DNA of 64,000 bases, taken from the NCBI RefSeq assembly GCF_002002725.1, contig NZ_MUNW01000043.1, positions 178,969 through 242,968 on the forward strand. The letters run 5' to 3'. Position numbers and translations under genes: made by a program. Origin of the DNA: Sinorhizobium sp. A49 (GTDB lineage Bacteria; Pseudomonadota; Alphaproteobacteria; Rhizobiales; Rhizobiaceae). A model generated the notes under the pieces. It was not told the origin of the DNA. It ran no database searches and was given only the letters and a program-made list of their open reading frames with translations. Shown here in pieces: positions 56,362 to 64,000 of the stretch (the first letter of the stretch is position 1; every line of letters starts with the position of its first letter).

Positions 56362-58536
56362 TCAGAACGTCGCCGTCAAGCTCATCCAGAAACGGCGACC
56401 TTCCATCACCGTGTTGAAGTCGGTCTGCTCGACCGTCTTGTCGAGCAGGTTGTAGACGGCCGCATTCAACGTCAGGCCCTCGCCGAGCGCATATTTCGTG
56501 CCGATGTCTACGGTGGTGTATGCGTCATACTTCCGCCCCTGCTGGCCGTTGATCGTCACCGGCTTGCCGTTGGTGCCGATGCGCGCGCCGGCCGCGATCT
56601 CTTCCCCATGATAATTCACTGAGGTCCAGGCTTCCAAGCCTTCAACCGGGGTGAACCAGTCGGCCCTGAGATTGGCCATATGCTCCGGTGTCCGCGCCAG
56701 CGGGAAGCCGGCATAGGTTCCGGTCATCTGTTCGGACTGCGTGTAGGTGTAGCTGCCGCGAAGCGTCAGGTCGGCGGTCGCGTTCCAGGTCGCCGTGAGT
56801 TCGACACCCTGAATGACGGCGTCGTCGATATTGTAGTTGTACCAGAGCCGATAGTTCGGATCCTCGCTCCAGCGCACCGGATTTCCTGAGGCGTCGAGCA
56901 CCAGCGAGTTGGAGATCTTGTCCTTGAAGTCCGTGTAGAAATAGGTGCCGCCGAGAATGACGTCGCCATTGTCCCAGACAGCTCCGATTTCATAGCTCGT
57001 GCTCGACTCTGCCTTGAGGTTAGGGTCGGCGATGATCACGCCGCAGGTGCCGGCCGGCCCATAGGAGCAACCGCCGCCGCCCGTCGTGTAGGCATAGCCA
57101 GGCGCAATGCTGCGGATGTCCGGCGCGCGGAAGCCGGTGGAGATGCCGCCCTTGACCGTCAGCGTGTCGGTTGCATCCCAGACGCCATAGAGGCGCGGGC
57201 TCAAGTGGTAGCCATATTCCTCGTGGTGATCGAGGCGCAGGCCGCCCGTCAGCGCGAAATTATCGAGCATGCGCCACTCGTCCTCGGCAAACAGCGCCCA
57301 TTGCGTGGCCGAGAATTTTTCCGTGAGCCCGGTGCGCCGTCCGGGGTTCTGGTCGGAGAGCCGCGCTTCGAAGAACTGTCCGCCGGTCACCAGCGTGTGG
57401 CTGCCGCCAAGGTCAAACGGCGTCGTAAACTTGCCGTCGATGACGGTGTTGCGAACCTCGGGCGCCCGCGCCTGCTTGTCGAAGCGGCCTTCCGCCGCAT
57501 TGTAGTTGTAGTTCCGGCGCTCCGCCCATTCCTGCAGGATCGAGAAATCAGACGTGGTCGGCCCCCACCGGCCGGTGTGGGAAAACGACCAGTGATCGCG
57601 ATCATTGTCGTTGTAGGTGCTGACGGCTCTTGGGGCCGTTTCGATCGTGTTACCGACATTGGCTTCGCGCCGCAGTCTTGCGGTACCGCCCTCGAGGTAG
57701 AAGTCGTGGTCCTCATTCGGCGTGTAGGCAAGCCGTGCCGTCACGTCGTGCTCGCGGGCGCCGGTGATACCGGACGGGACCTTGTCCTCACCGCGCTTCA
57801 GCCCACGCCCCCAGATCTGCATGCCGAGCGTGTCCTTCAGGATCGGACCGTTGGCATAGAACGACAGCTGGCCGGAATTGCCGTAACGCTGATGCTGCTG
57901 CATCGTCGCGTCGGTGGTGATCGAGCCGTTCCAGGTGTCGGAAACCTTGCGGGTGATGATGTTGATGACGCCGCCCATCGCGTCCGAGCCATAAAGCGAC
58001 GACATCGGCCCGCGCACGATTTCGATGCGCTCGATTGCGGCCGCCGGCGGCACGAAACTCTGCTCGAAGCCGGAATTGCCGTTGGTGCGGGCATCACGCG
58101 TGCTCTGGCGTTTGCCGTCGACGAGGATGAGCGTGTAGGAGCCGGGCAGACCGCGGATGAAGATGTCGCGTTCGTTGGCAACGCCCGTCACCGCCACACC
58201 CTGCGCATCGCGCAGCGCGTCGGTCAGGTCGCGAAACGAGCCTTTTTCCAGCTCTTCGCCGGTGACCACGGTGATGCTCGCCGGGGCATCCTTGACGTTC
58301 TGCTCGAAGCCGGTCGCGGTGACCACGATCTGTTCGAGCTCGGTGTCTTTCCCCTTGTCCTTGGCTTTCTGCGCCTGCGCTTCCATCGGCACCGTCAGCG
58401 CTGTGCCGGCAAGGCAGGCGTAGACAAAACGCCGACGACGCCCCGACGACCGCTGCGCGGACTTGCGCCGAACCGGTAACGCGAATGTGTGCCGCTCGAT
58501 GCCGTTATCCAGCGGGCCGCGGGCCTCAATGCTCAT
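56362..58536 (-). CDS. TonB-dependent receptor (ferric siderophore type, CirA/FepA-like)
   Basis: Outer-membrane gated barrel of 724 residues for import of an iron chelate or similar ligand with TonB energy. A long signal region ends in TALTVPMEAQAQ, then LEQIVVTATGFEQNVKDAPA leads into the plug (about 60-180; FIRGLPGSYTLILVDGKRQ, IEIVRGPMSSLYGSDAMGGV). The barrel ends in NTVMEGRRFWMSLTATF with the terminal Phe. TonB family features resemble catecholate receptors such as CirA, but the ligand is unknown. The ATG at 58536 follows GGGG; the frame is open to 58605. A perfect Irr-type box lies 72 bases upstream, so iron control is expected. Confidence 0.92.
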   Translation of the reverse strand: MSIEARGPLDNGIERHTFALPVRRKSAQRSSGRRRRFVYACLAGTALTVPMEAQAQKAKDKGKDTELEQIVVTATGFEQNVKDAPASITVVTGEELEKGSFRDLTDALRDAQGVAVTGVANERDIFIRGLPGSYTLILVDGKRQSTRDARTNGNSGFEQSFVPPAAAIERIEIVRGPMSSLYGSDAMGGVINIITRKVSDTWNGSITTDATMQQHQRYGNSGQLSFYANGPILKDTLGMQIWGRGLKRGEDKVPSGITGAREHDVTARLAYTPNEDHDFYLEGGTARLRREANVGNTIETAPRAVSTYNDNDRDHWSFSHTGRWGPTTSDFSILQEWAERRNYNYNAAEGRFDKQARAPEVRNTVIDGKFTTPFDLGGSHTLVTGGQFFEARLSDQNPGRRTGLTEKFSATQWALFAEDEWRMLDNFALTGGLRLDHHEEYGYHLSPRLYGVWDATDTLTVKGGISTGFRAPDIRSIAPGYAYTTGGGGCSYGPAGTCGVIIADPNLKAESSTSYEIGAVWDNGDVILGGTYFYTDFKDKISNSLVLDASGNPVRWSEDPNYRLWYNYNIDDAVIQGVELTATWNATADLTLRGSYTYTQSEQMTGTYAGFPLARTPEHMANLRADWFTPVEGLEAWTSVNYHGEEIAAGARIGTNGKPVTINGQQGRKYDAYTTVDIGTKYALGEGLTLNAAVYNLLDKTVEQTDFNTVMEGRRFWMSLTATF

Positions 58537-58608
58537 CTTTGTCCCCACAAATAACTTGAGTATCAAAGTCCACTTAGTTAATGGCGACAATGGCGGCAAC
58601 GCCACTGT

Positions 58609-58625
58609 TTTAGAATTATTCTAAA
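58609..58625. promoter_or_regulatory. Iron control element (Irr box)
   Basis: TTTAGAATTATTCTAAA is a 17-base palindrome with perfect 8-base arms around one T. It fits the TTTAGAA-N3-TTCTAAA form of the rhizobial Irr iron control element. It lies between the TonB receptor (start 58536) and the divergent LysR-TrpD2 fusion (start 58689) and may control both. Confidence 0.8.
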
Positions 58626-58688
58626 TGTGAATGAGCGCAAAACACGAGCTTCGAATATGCCGGAGCGATGTTTGAGGGAGCGACAGCG

Positions 58689-60143
58689 ATGAAGGTTCAA
58701 GCGCAGGCGTCTCCAGCGTCGCACGAACGGCAGACCGACATGAGCAAGTTGCGCCTGCTGCTGGCGCTTGATGCGCTGTTGCGCGAAAACAGCGTCAGCC
58801 GGGCGGCGGCAAGCGTCGGCCTGCAACCCTCCGCCATGAGCCGGCTCCTCTCCCAGTTGCGGGAAGAATACGACGACCCCCTGTTCCTGCGCACCGGCCA
58901 TGGCCTGCGGCCGACGCCCCTTGCCGAAACCCTGAGACTGCGGGTGCGCGCCCTTGCTGCGGAGACGGAGGCGCTATTCGAACGAGCAGGTGCTGCCGCA
59001 GCGGCCGACCCGCAGGAGCAAAGCGGCTGGGAGGGGGCAGGGCTGATTGCAGCGCCACCACTCTCCGTACGACCAAGCTTGATGCTGGACGGCGAGCCGA
59101 CGCCGCAAGCCTTTGCCGCCAAGCTTGCGCGGATCGGCGACGATGCGGCCCCGCAACGCCGGCTTGCCCGCAGCATCGCCACCATCGGCACCGGCGCCGG
59201 TCGCAGCCGACCTTTGAGCGAGGCCGAAGCGGAAGATGCCTTGACGATCATCCTGGCCGGGGAGGCGGATCCGGTGCAGATCGGGGCTCTGATGGTCGCG
59301 TTGCAGTATCGCGGCGCAACCGCCGTCGAGATCGCCGGCTTCGTCAAGGCGATCCGCCGCCATGTCGGTGCCGTCGCCGGCAGCGGCGCGGCAGATCTCG
59401 ACTGGCCGTGCTATCTCTCGCCGAAGTTGAAGACCGCGCCTTGGTTCCTGCACTCAGCAAGGCTGGTGGCAAGTGCCGGCTACCGTGTCATGCTGCACGG
59501 TCATTATGGCCAGGACGGCACCGAGCGCGGAAAACTGGAGATCGCGGCCGCCCGAAGCGGGATCGCCATTTGCGCTTCGCTTGAGGAAGCCGACAGCGCG
59601 CTGACAGGGACCGGGATCGCCTATCTGCCGCTACCGGCACTCTCGCCGCAGGTCTATCGTCTGCTTGGCCTCTACGGGCTGATGGAGATGCGCATTCCGC
59701 TCGGCGCCGCCGTCCATCTGATCAACCCCCTGGGCGCACGCACGAGCCTGCTGGGGGTCGCCAATTCAGCCGCAAGGACGCTGAGCCGGGACATCGCGCT
59801 TTTACTCGGTCTGAAGGATCTGACGATCCTCGGCAACACCCGCGACCATGCGGAGTTCACCCCCTATCGCCAGACACCTGTGTATCGCCTGATCGGCGGC
59901 GAGCCCGCCGACCTCGTCGTTCCCGCCTTGCCGACGCCACCCGCCGAGGCACGCACAGGCCTCAGTACCCGCGAATATTGGGAGGCGGTCTGGACCGGGG
60001 CGGCCCGCGACGAACGAGCCGAGACGACGATCGTTACCACGACAGCCGCAGCCCTTCTCAGCCTGGGCAATACCTCTGACTTCGAGACCGCCTGCGAGAC
60101 GGCGCGGGCGCTTTGGACAGGTCGATCGCGCCAGATGGCGTGA
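58689..60143 (+). CDS. LysR-type HTH fused to a TrpD2/YbiB-like phosphoribosyltransferase-fold domain
   Basis: Protein of 484 residues with an unusual layout. Residues about 18-85 are a LysR-like HTH (LRLLLALDALLRENSVSRAA then SVGLQPSAMSRLLSQLREEY, FLRTGHGLRPTPLAETL). From about 150 it continues with the helical domain of the anthranilate phosphoribosyltransferase/thymidine phosphorylase class (LSEAEAEDALTIILAGEADP, VALQYRGATAVEIAGFVKAI) and a YbiB-like core (AADLDWPCYLSPKLKTAPWF, YRVMLHGHYGQDGTERGK). The PRPP-binding GTGGD loop of TrpD is absent, so it is probably not an enzyme. YbiB itself binds nucleic acid. The ATG at 58689 (GAGGGAG before it) is preferred over 58668. It is divergent from the TonB receptor across an Irr box. 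Confidence 0.82.
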   Translation: MKVQAQASPASHERQTDMSKLRLLLALDALLRENSVSRAAASVGLQPSAMSRLLSQLREEYDDPLFLRTGHGLRPTPLAETLRLRVRALAAETEALFERAGAAAAADPQEQSGWEGAGLIAAPPLSVRPSLMLDGEPTPQAFAAKLARIGDDAAPQRRLARSIATIGTGAGRSRPLSEAEAEDALTIILAGEADPVQIGALMVALQYRGATAVEIAGFVKAIRRHVGAVAGSGAADLDWPCYLSPKLKTAPWFLHSARLVASAGYRVMLHGHYGQDGTERGKLEIAAARSGIAICASLEEADSALTGTGIAYLPLPALSPQVYRLLGLYGLMEMRIPLGAAVHLINPLGARTSLLGVANSAARTLSRDIALLLGLKDLTILGNTRDHAEFTPYRQTPVYRLIGGEPADLVVPALPTPPAEARTGLSTREYWEAVWTGAARDERAETTIVTTTAAALLSLGNTSDFETACETARALWTGRSRQMA

Positions 60144-60161
60144 TAAACCTTTCGACAAAGC

Positions 60162-62225
60162 TCAGGCCGCCAGCCCCTTCTTGGCGAGCATGGCATCCGG
60201 GCTCGGCAGCTTGCCGCGGAAACCCTTGTAGGCGTCTTCCGGGTCGATCGAGCCGCCGACCGAATAGACATTGTCCTTGAGTTTTTTGGCCATGCCGGGG
60301 TCAAACGGATTTCCCGTCTCTTCGAAGGCGGCAAACGCATCCGCGTCCAGCACTTCCGACCACATGTAGGAATAGTAGCCGGCCGAATAGCCGTCGCCGG
60401 AGAAGACATGCAGGAAATGCGGGCTGCGATGGCGCATGACGATCGACCGGGGCATACCGATCTTGTCAAGCGTCGCCGCTTCGAGCGCCATCGGTTCGCC
60501 CTGCGTTTCCGCCGTATGGTAGGCCATGTCGACGAGGGCAGACGAGGTGAACTCGACGGTCGCAAAGCCGGAGTTGAACGTGCGCGCAGCAAGCACCTTG
60601 TCGAGCAACGCCTCGGGCATCGGTTCGCCGGTCTGGTTGTGCACCGCGTAGCGCTTGAGGATGTCGGGAACGGTCAACCAGTGTTCGTAGAGCTGCGAGG
60701 GCAGTTCAACGAAATCGCGCGACACACCCGTGCCGGAAACCGAGGGGTAGGTAACATTGGATAGCATGCCATGCAATGCGTGTCCGAACTCGTGGAACAA
60801 GGTGCGTGCATCGTCGAGCGACAGCAGCGCCGGCTTGCCTTCGGCGGGTTTCGCAAAGTTGCAGACGTTGTAGATGATCGGCAGCTCGCCGACGGCGCCG
60901 TTCTTCAGTGTCAGCTTGTGCTGCGACTGAAACGCGCTCATCCAGGCGCCGGAGCGCTTCGACGACCGCGCGAAGTAATCGCCGAGAAACAGCGCCACAA
61001 GCTTTCCTGCGGCGTCTCTAATCTCGAAGACGCGCACATCCGGATGATAGCCGGCAATGCCCTTTTTCTCGGTCGCGGTGATGCCGAAAAGCCGCTGGGC
61101 GACATCGAAGCAGGCGTCGATGATCTTTTCCAGCTGCAGGTAGGGCTTCAGCTCGCCTTCCGAGAAGTTGAACTTTTCGGCGCGCAGCTTTTCGGCATAG
61201 TGGCGCCAGTCCCACGGCATGACGTCATGATTGCGGCCTTCGGCGGCGACCAGCTTGGCAAGATCGGCCTCTTCCTCGCGGGCACGGGCAACGGCCTTTT
61301 CCCAGACCTGCATCAGCAGACCGTTCACCGCCGCCGGTGTCTTGGCCATGGTGTTGTCGAGCTTCAGCGCCGCGTAGTTGTCGTAACCGAGCAACTTGGC
61401 CTTCTCGGACCTGAGAGCCAGGGTTTCGGCAATGAGGCCGCGATTGTCGGTTTCGCCACCACTTTCGCCGCGGGCAATCCAGGCGCGGAACGCCTGTTCC
61501 CTGCGTTCGCGATTGTCGGAGAAGGTCAGGAACGGCTCGATGATCGAACGCGACAGCGTCACGGCATATTTGCCATTTTCACCACGGTCGCTCGCGGCAG
61601 CCGCCATGGCGTCGCGCAGGAAGTCCGGGACACCGGCGAGATCCTCGTCGCTGGCGAGAAAAAGCGCCCAGTTCTTTTCGTCGGCAAGCACGTTCTGGCC
61701 GAATTTGGCGCCGAGGCCAGCAAGCGTCTCGTTGATCGCGGCCAACCGCTCCTGCTCGTCCTTGCCGAGCTTCGCACCGGATTTGACGAAGCCCTTCCAG
61801 TGCCGCTCCAGCACCCGCGTCGCTTCAAGGTTGAGACCGAGCCTTTCGCGGTTTTCCCAGAGTGTATCGATCCGCTTGAACAGTGCCGCGTTCATGCCGA
61901 TCTTCGAATAATGCCGCGACATTTTCGGCGCGATGTCGCGCTCCAGCGCCTGGATGGTTTCGTTGGTGTCCGCGCCGGCCTTGTTCCAGAAGATCGAGGA
62001 GATGCGCGACAGCGCGTCGCCGGCGATCTCGAGCGCAATCACGGTGTTGGCGAAGGTCGGCGCCTCAGGGTTTGCGGCGATATCGTCGATCTCCGCCTCA
62101 TGCGCCTTGAAGGCAGCTTCGAAGGCCGGTGCAAAATCCGTGTCCTTCACCAGGTCGAAGCGGGGCAGGCCCTCATGCCCGGTCCAGGTCGTCAGGGCGG
62201 GATTGAGCGGGGTGCTGGCGGTCAT
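60162..62225 (-). CDS. dcp: M3 family peptidyl-dipeptidase
   Basis: Zinc metallopeptidase of 687 residues that removes C-terminal dipeptides from oligopeptides, probably in the cytosol since no signal peptide is seen. The zinc site is in LFHEFGHALHGMLSNVTYPS (about residue 480), with the later Glu ligand about 25 residues on in FVELPSQLYEHWL. The N-terminal helical lid is normal. The ATG at 62225 follows AAAGGA; the frame is open to 62405 without coding character. It is convergent with the fusion gene (18 bases between stops), with no hairpin seen between. Confidence 0.94.
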   Translation of the reverse strand: MTASTPLNPALTTWTGHEGLPRFDLVKDTDFAPAFEAAFKAHEAEIDDIAANPEAPTFANTVIALEIAGDALSRISSIFWNKAGADTNETIQALERDIAPKMSRHYSKIGMNAALFKRIDTLWENRERLGLNLEATRVLERHWKGFVKSGAKLGKDEQERLAAINETLAGLGAKFGQNVLADEKNWALFLASDEDLAGVPDFLRDAMAAAASDRGENGKYAVTLSRSIIEPFLTFSDNRERREQAFRAWIARGESGGETDNRGLIAETLALRSEKAKLLGYDNYAALKLDNTMAKTPAAVNGLLMQVWEKAVARAREEEADLAKLVAAEGRNHDVMPWDWRHYAEKLRAEKFNFSEGELKPYLQLEKIIDACFDVAQRLFGITATEKKGIAGYHPDVRVFEIRDAAGKLVALFLGDYFARSSKRSGAWMSAFQSQHKLTLKNGAVGELPIIYNVCNFAKPAEGKPALLSLDDARTLFHEFGHALHGMLSNVTYPSVSGTGVSRDFVELPSQLYEHWLTVPDILKRYAVHNQTGEPMPEALLDKVLAARTFNSGFATVEFTSSALVDMAYHTAETQGEPMALEAATLDKIGMPRSIVMRHRSPHFLHVFSGDGYSAGYYSYMWSEVLDADAFAAFEETGNPFDPGMAKKLKDNVYSVGGSIDPEDAYKGFRGKLPSPDAMLAKKGLAA

Positions 62226-62362
62226 GAAGGGTCCTTTCGCATGCGGATACCGGCAAGGAGCCGGGGAGGGAAGCGCCCGCGAAGCTGGAGCAACGCCGAC
62301 GGAAGAGCTTGAGGTGGTCGCTGATGGACCCGGCGTCAAGGTTTGTGCTCGGGGCTTTGACG

Positions 62363-63004
62363 TCAGGGCTTGCGCATTCCGAGAAGACCGGGGGCCGCAT
62401 GCCACACGGCCTGGACAGCAAAACCGATGAACAGCAGTCCCGACAGCCGGACGATCGCCAGTTCATGGCGGCGGTAGAAGCGCCGGACGACCGAAGCGCC
62501 GATGATGGCAATCAGGATCAGGTCGGCGACGAGAAAACCGATAAGCGAGACGCCAAGTAGCATCGGCAGGGCATCGAATTCCAGCGCATTGGCGGAGCCG
62601 GCAAGCAGCGCGGTGAAGGTTGCGAGCGCCACCGGATAGCCCTTCGGGTTGGTCAGGCCGAAGATCAGCCCGCGCCGCAGCGGTTTCTCCACGGTGATCA
62701 GCGCCCGGTTATCACCTTTCGGTCGGGCGCGCAGAGCGGTCCAGCCGATCCAGCCGAGATAGAGGCCGCAGAAGAGACCAAGGATGTCGAAGACCGTCGT
62801 GCCGACCGAACGCGCGCCGATGATCGCCACCAGCGCCAGCCCTGACCAGAGGATATCGCCGGCGAGATGGCCACCCATGAACAGCGCGCCTGCCTTGCGG
62901 CCCTGGCCGGCGCCGATGCCGAGCAAGGCGAGAAAGGCCGGCCCGGGAATGAGCGTATAGGAAAGGGCGGCGAGAAAGGCACCGATCAGCAGCGTCTCGG
63001 ACAT
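62363..63004 (-). CDS. LysE family amino acid exporter
   Basis: Inner-membrane exporter of 213 residues, a second LysE-superfamily member unlike the one at 4059-4700. The N-terminal hallmark is SYTLIPGPAFLALLGIGAGQ followed by GRKAGALFMGGHLAGDI, and the mid-protein motif is GLIFGLTNPKGYPVALATF. About six membrane segments are predicted. It precedes dcp on the same strand by 137 bases; co-transcription is possible. The substrate is unknown. Confidence 0.88.
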   Translation of the reverse strand: MSETLLIGAFLAALSYTLIPGPAFLALLGIGAGQGRKAGALFMGGHLAGDILWSGLALVAIIGARSVGTTVFDILGLFCGLYLGWIGWTALRARPKGDNRALITVEKPLRRGLIFGLTNPKGYPVALATFTALLAGSANALEFDALPMLLGVSLIGFLVADLILIAIIGASVVRRFYRRHELAIVRLSGLLFIGFAVQAVWHAAPGLLGMRKP

Positions 63005-63437
63005 GGCAAGTCCCCGGTTGTTTCACTGGCCATTCGATCCCCCGCCAGCGATTCCGTCAAGCGGAAAGGCAAGGCGTTGGCGAATGTCGAAACGAAAATG
63101 GGCTTCGACCGGAGAGCAGTCACGCGAAGAAACAACGTTAGCGATGGCGCGCCTCGTTCCGGCGGTTACCGAAGATAAGGGCATTGATGCTGGCGCCGAG
63201 AAGCGCGGTGATCTCGTGAGTGAAAGTGCGCATGGTGCGGGTCCTTCCGGGTGTTCGGGCGTTGACGGCTTTCAGGCCGTGGATGTGAGAATTCCATCCT
63301 TTCGATCGGCGTGCTGTTTCTCCGGGAACGGGCGCGGGACAGAGACGGTGGCGCACAATTCTTTCGTTGCGATCATTTCCCTCGATACGAAGTTGCGCTA
63401 AGACGCGCGCGAGTTTTCCCCGCGAGAAGGACTTTCC
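63005..63437. other. Intergenic region lysE/leuB (433 bases)
   Basis: It contains one plausible small gene on the minus strand (63138-63233) and the leuB ribosome binding site (GAGAAGGA, 63424-63431). No leader peptide rich in leucine, T-box or clear attenuator is visible before leuB, and I found no convincing promoter. Confidence 0.5.
63138..63233 (-). CDS. Possible small protein of 31 residues
   Basis: A short open frame reads MRTFTHEITALLGASINALI then FGNRRNEARHR. GGAAGGA stands about eight bases before its ATG (minus strand), a good ribosome binding site. The product would have a short hydrophobic stretch (ITALLGASINALIFG) and a basic tail, like small membrane-associated proteins. I do not recognise a family. 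Evidence is the ribosome binding site and composition only. Confidence 0.45.
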   Translation of the reverse strand: MRTFTHEITALLGASINALIFGNRRNEARHR

Positions 63438-64000
63438 ATGACAGTGCGCAATCTCTTCCTTCTGCCCGGCGACGGCATCGGCCCGGAAGCCATGGCGGAA
63501 GTCCGCAAAATCATTGCCTACATGAACGTCGAGCTTGGCGCCGGTTTCGTGACGGACGAAGGCCTCGTCGGCGGCTCGGCTTACGATGCCCACGGCCAGG
63601 CAATTTCGGAAGGGGACATGGCAAAGGCGCTCGCCGCCGACGCCGTGCTGTTCGGCGCCGTCGGCGGCCCTAAGTGGGATGCAGTGCCGTACGAAGTTCG
63701 TCCGGAAGCCGGCCTTCTGCGCCTGCGCAAAGACCTGCAGCTGTTTGCAAACCTGCGTCCGGCCATCTGCTACCCCGCCCTTTCCGCCGCATCGTCGCTG
63801 AAGCCGGAACTGGTCGAGGGCCTCGATATCCTGATCGTGCGCGAGCTGACCGGCGGCGTCTATTTCGGCGAGCCGAAGGAAATCATCGACCTCGGCAACG
63901 GCCAGAAGCGCGGCATCGACACCCAGGTCTACGATACCTACGAGATCGAGCGCATTGCCGGTGTTGCCTTCGAACTGGCACGCACCCGCAACAACCGCGT
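63438..64000 (+). CDS. leuB: 3-isopropylmalate dehydrogenase (partial, runs off window)
   Basis: NAD-dependent oxidative decarboxylase of leucine synthesis, which converts 3-isopropylmalate to 2-oxoisocaproate. The first 187 codons are present. They show LFLLPGDGIGPEAMAEVRKI, ADAVLFGAVGGPKWDAVP, LLRLRKDLQLFANLRPA (substrate arginines) and LIVRELTGGVYFGEPKE (catalytic Tyr). The ATG at 63438 follows GAGAAGGA. The frame stays open to the end of the window, so the C-terminal half, with the acidic metal ligands, is not seen. Confidence 0.96.
   Translation, partial: MTVRNLFLLPGDGIGPEAMAEVRKIIAYMNVELGAGFVTDEGLVGGSAYDAHGQAISEGDMAKALAADAVLFGAVGGPKWDAVPYEVRPEAGLLRLRKDLQLFANLRPAICYPALSAASSLKPELVEGLDILIVRELTGGVYFGEPKEIIDLGNGQKRGIDTQVYDTYEIERIAGVAFELARTRNNR

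Noticed and set aside
63005..63437. Leucine attenuator before leuB
   Set aside because: No leader frame with leucine codons and no paired terminator/antiterminator stems on the plus strand.

Overview
The window is high-GC alphaproteobacterial chromosome of the Rhizobiales. A cyclic beta-1,2-glucan locus (ndvA, an opgC-type gene, ndvB), pyc, ispG, an L32 gene and leuB all have rhizobial form, and the Gfo/Idh protein at 52767-53768 reads like the 1,5-anhydro-D-fructose reductase known from Sinorhizobium (Ensifer) morelense. I infer an Ensifer/Sinorhizobium chromosome, probably of the adhaerens/morelensis kind. This rests on recognising sequences, not on a search. I saw no rRNA, tRNA, CRISPR array, insertion sequence or phage gene.

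Layout. 1-6 kb holds housekeeping genes (rpmF, a GST, mtgA, ispA, hisC, a LysE exporter, ispG). 6-11.3 kb holds an MFS-VOC-DeoR operon divergent from a polar amino acid (cystine-like) ABC transporter. 11.3-15.7 kb holds pyc and a LuxR solo. 16-28 kb is the cyclic glucan locus: NdvB makes the glucan, NdvA exports it, and an OpgC-type acyltransferase probably succinylates it. 28-35 kb holds a LysR regulator divergent from four genes (hglS, D-2-hydroxyglutarate dehydrogenase, ALDH7, aatB-type aminotransferase) that match the last four steps of lysine/pipecolate breakdown. 35-38.7 kb holds an XRE-cupin regulator, an omega-amino acid transaminase and a glycerate 2-kinase.

38.7-56.3 kb is a large carbohydrate-catabolism region with two LacI regulators. 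One (47698-48762) sits divergent from a GtsA-like sugar ABC operon that continues into a GMC oxidoreductase and an SDR. The other (53765-54808) starts an operon with the Afr-like reductase, a CoA-transferase, a crotonase and an aldehyde dehydrogenase. Three matching palindromes built on TTGGAACG(A/T)TC(C/T)AA lie before this lacI, before a divergent DUF993 aldolase-like gene, and 14 kb away before a GMC oxidoreductase-Dabb-glycerate kinase operon. This predicts a single regulon, probably for 1,5-anhydro-sugars, whose steps after Afr are not described as far as I know. It is the best candidate for a new system here.

56.3-64 kb holds a TonB-dependent receptor divergent from an unusual fusion of a LysR-type DNA-binding domain with a TrpD2/YbiB-like domain. 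A perfect Irr-type iron control element lies between them. Then follow an M3 peptidase (dcp), a second LysE-family exporter, a possible 31-residue protein and the start of leuB, which runs off the window.
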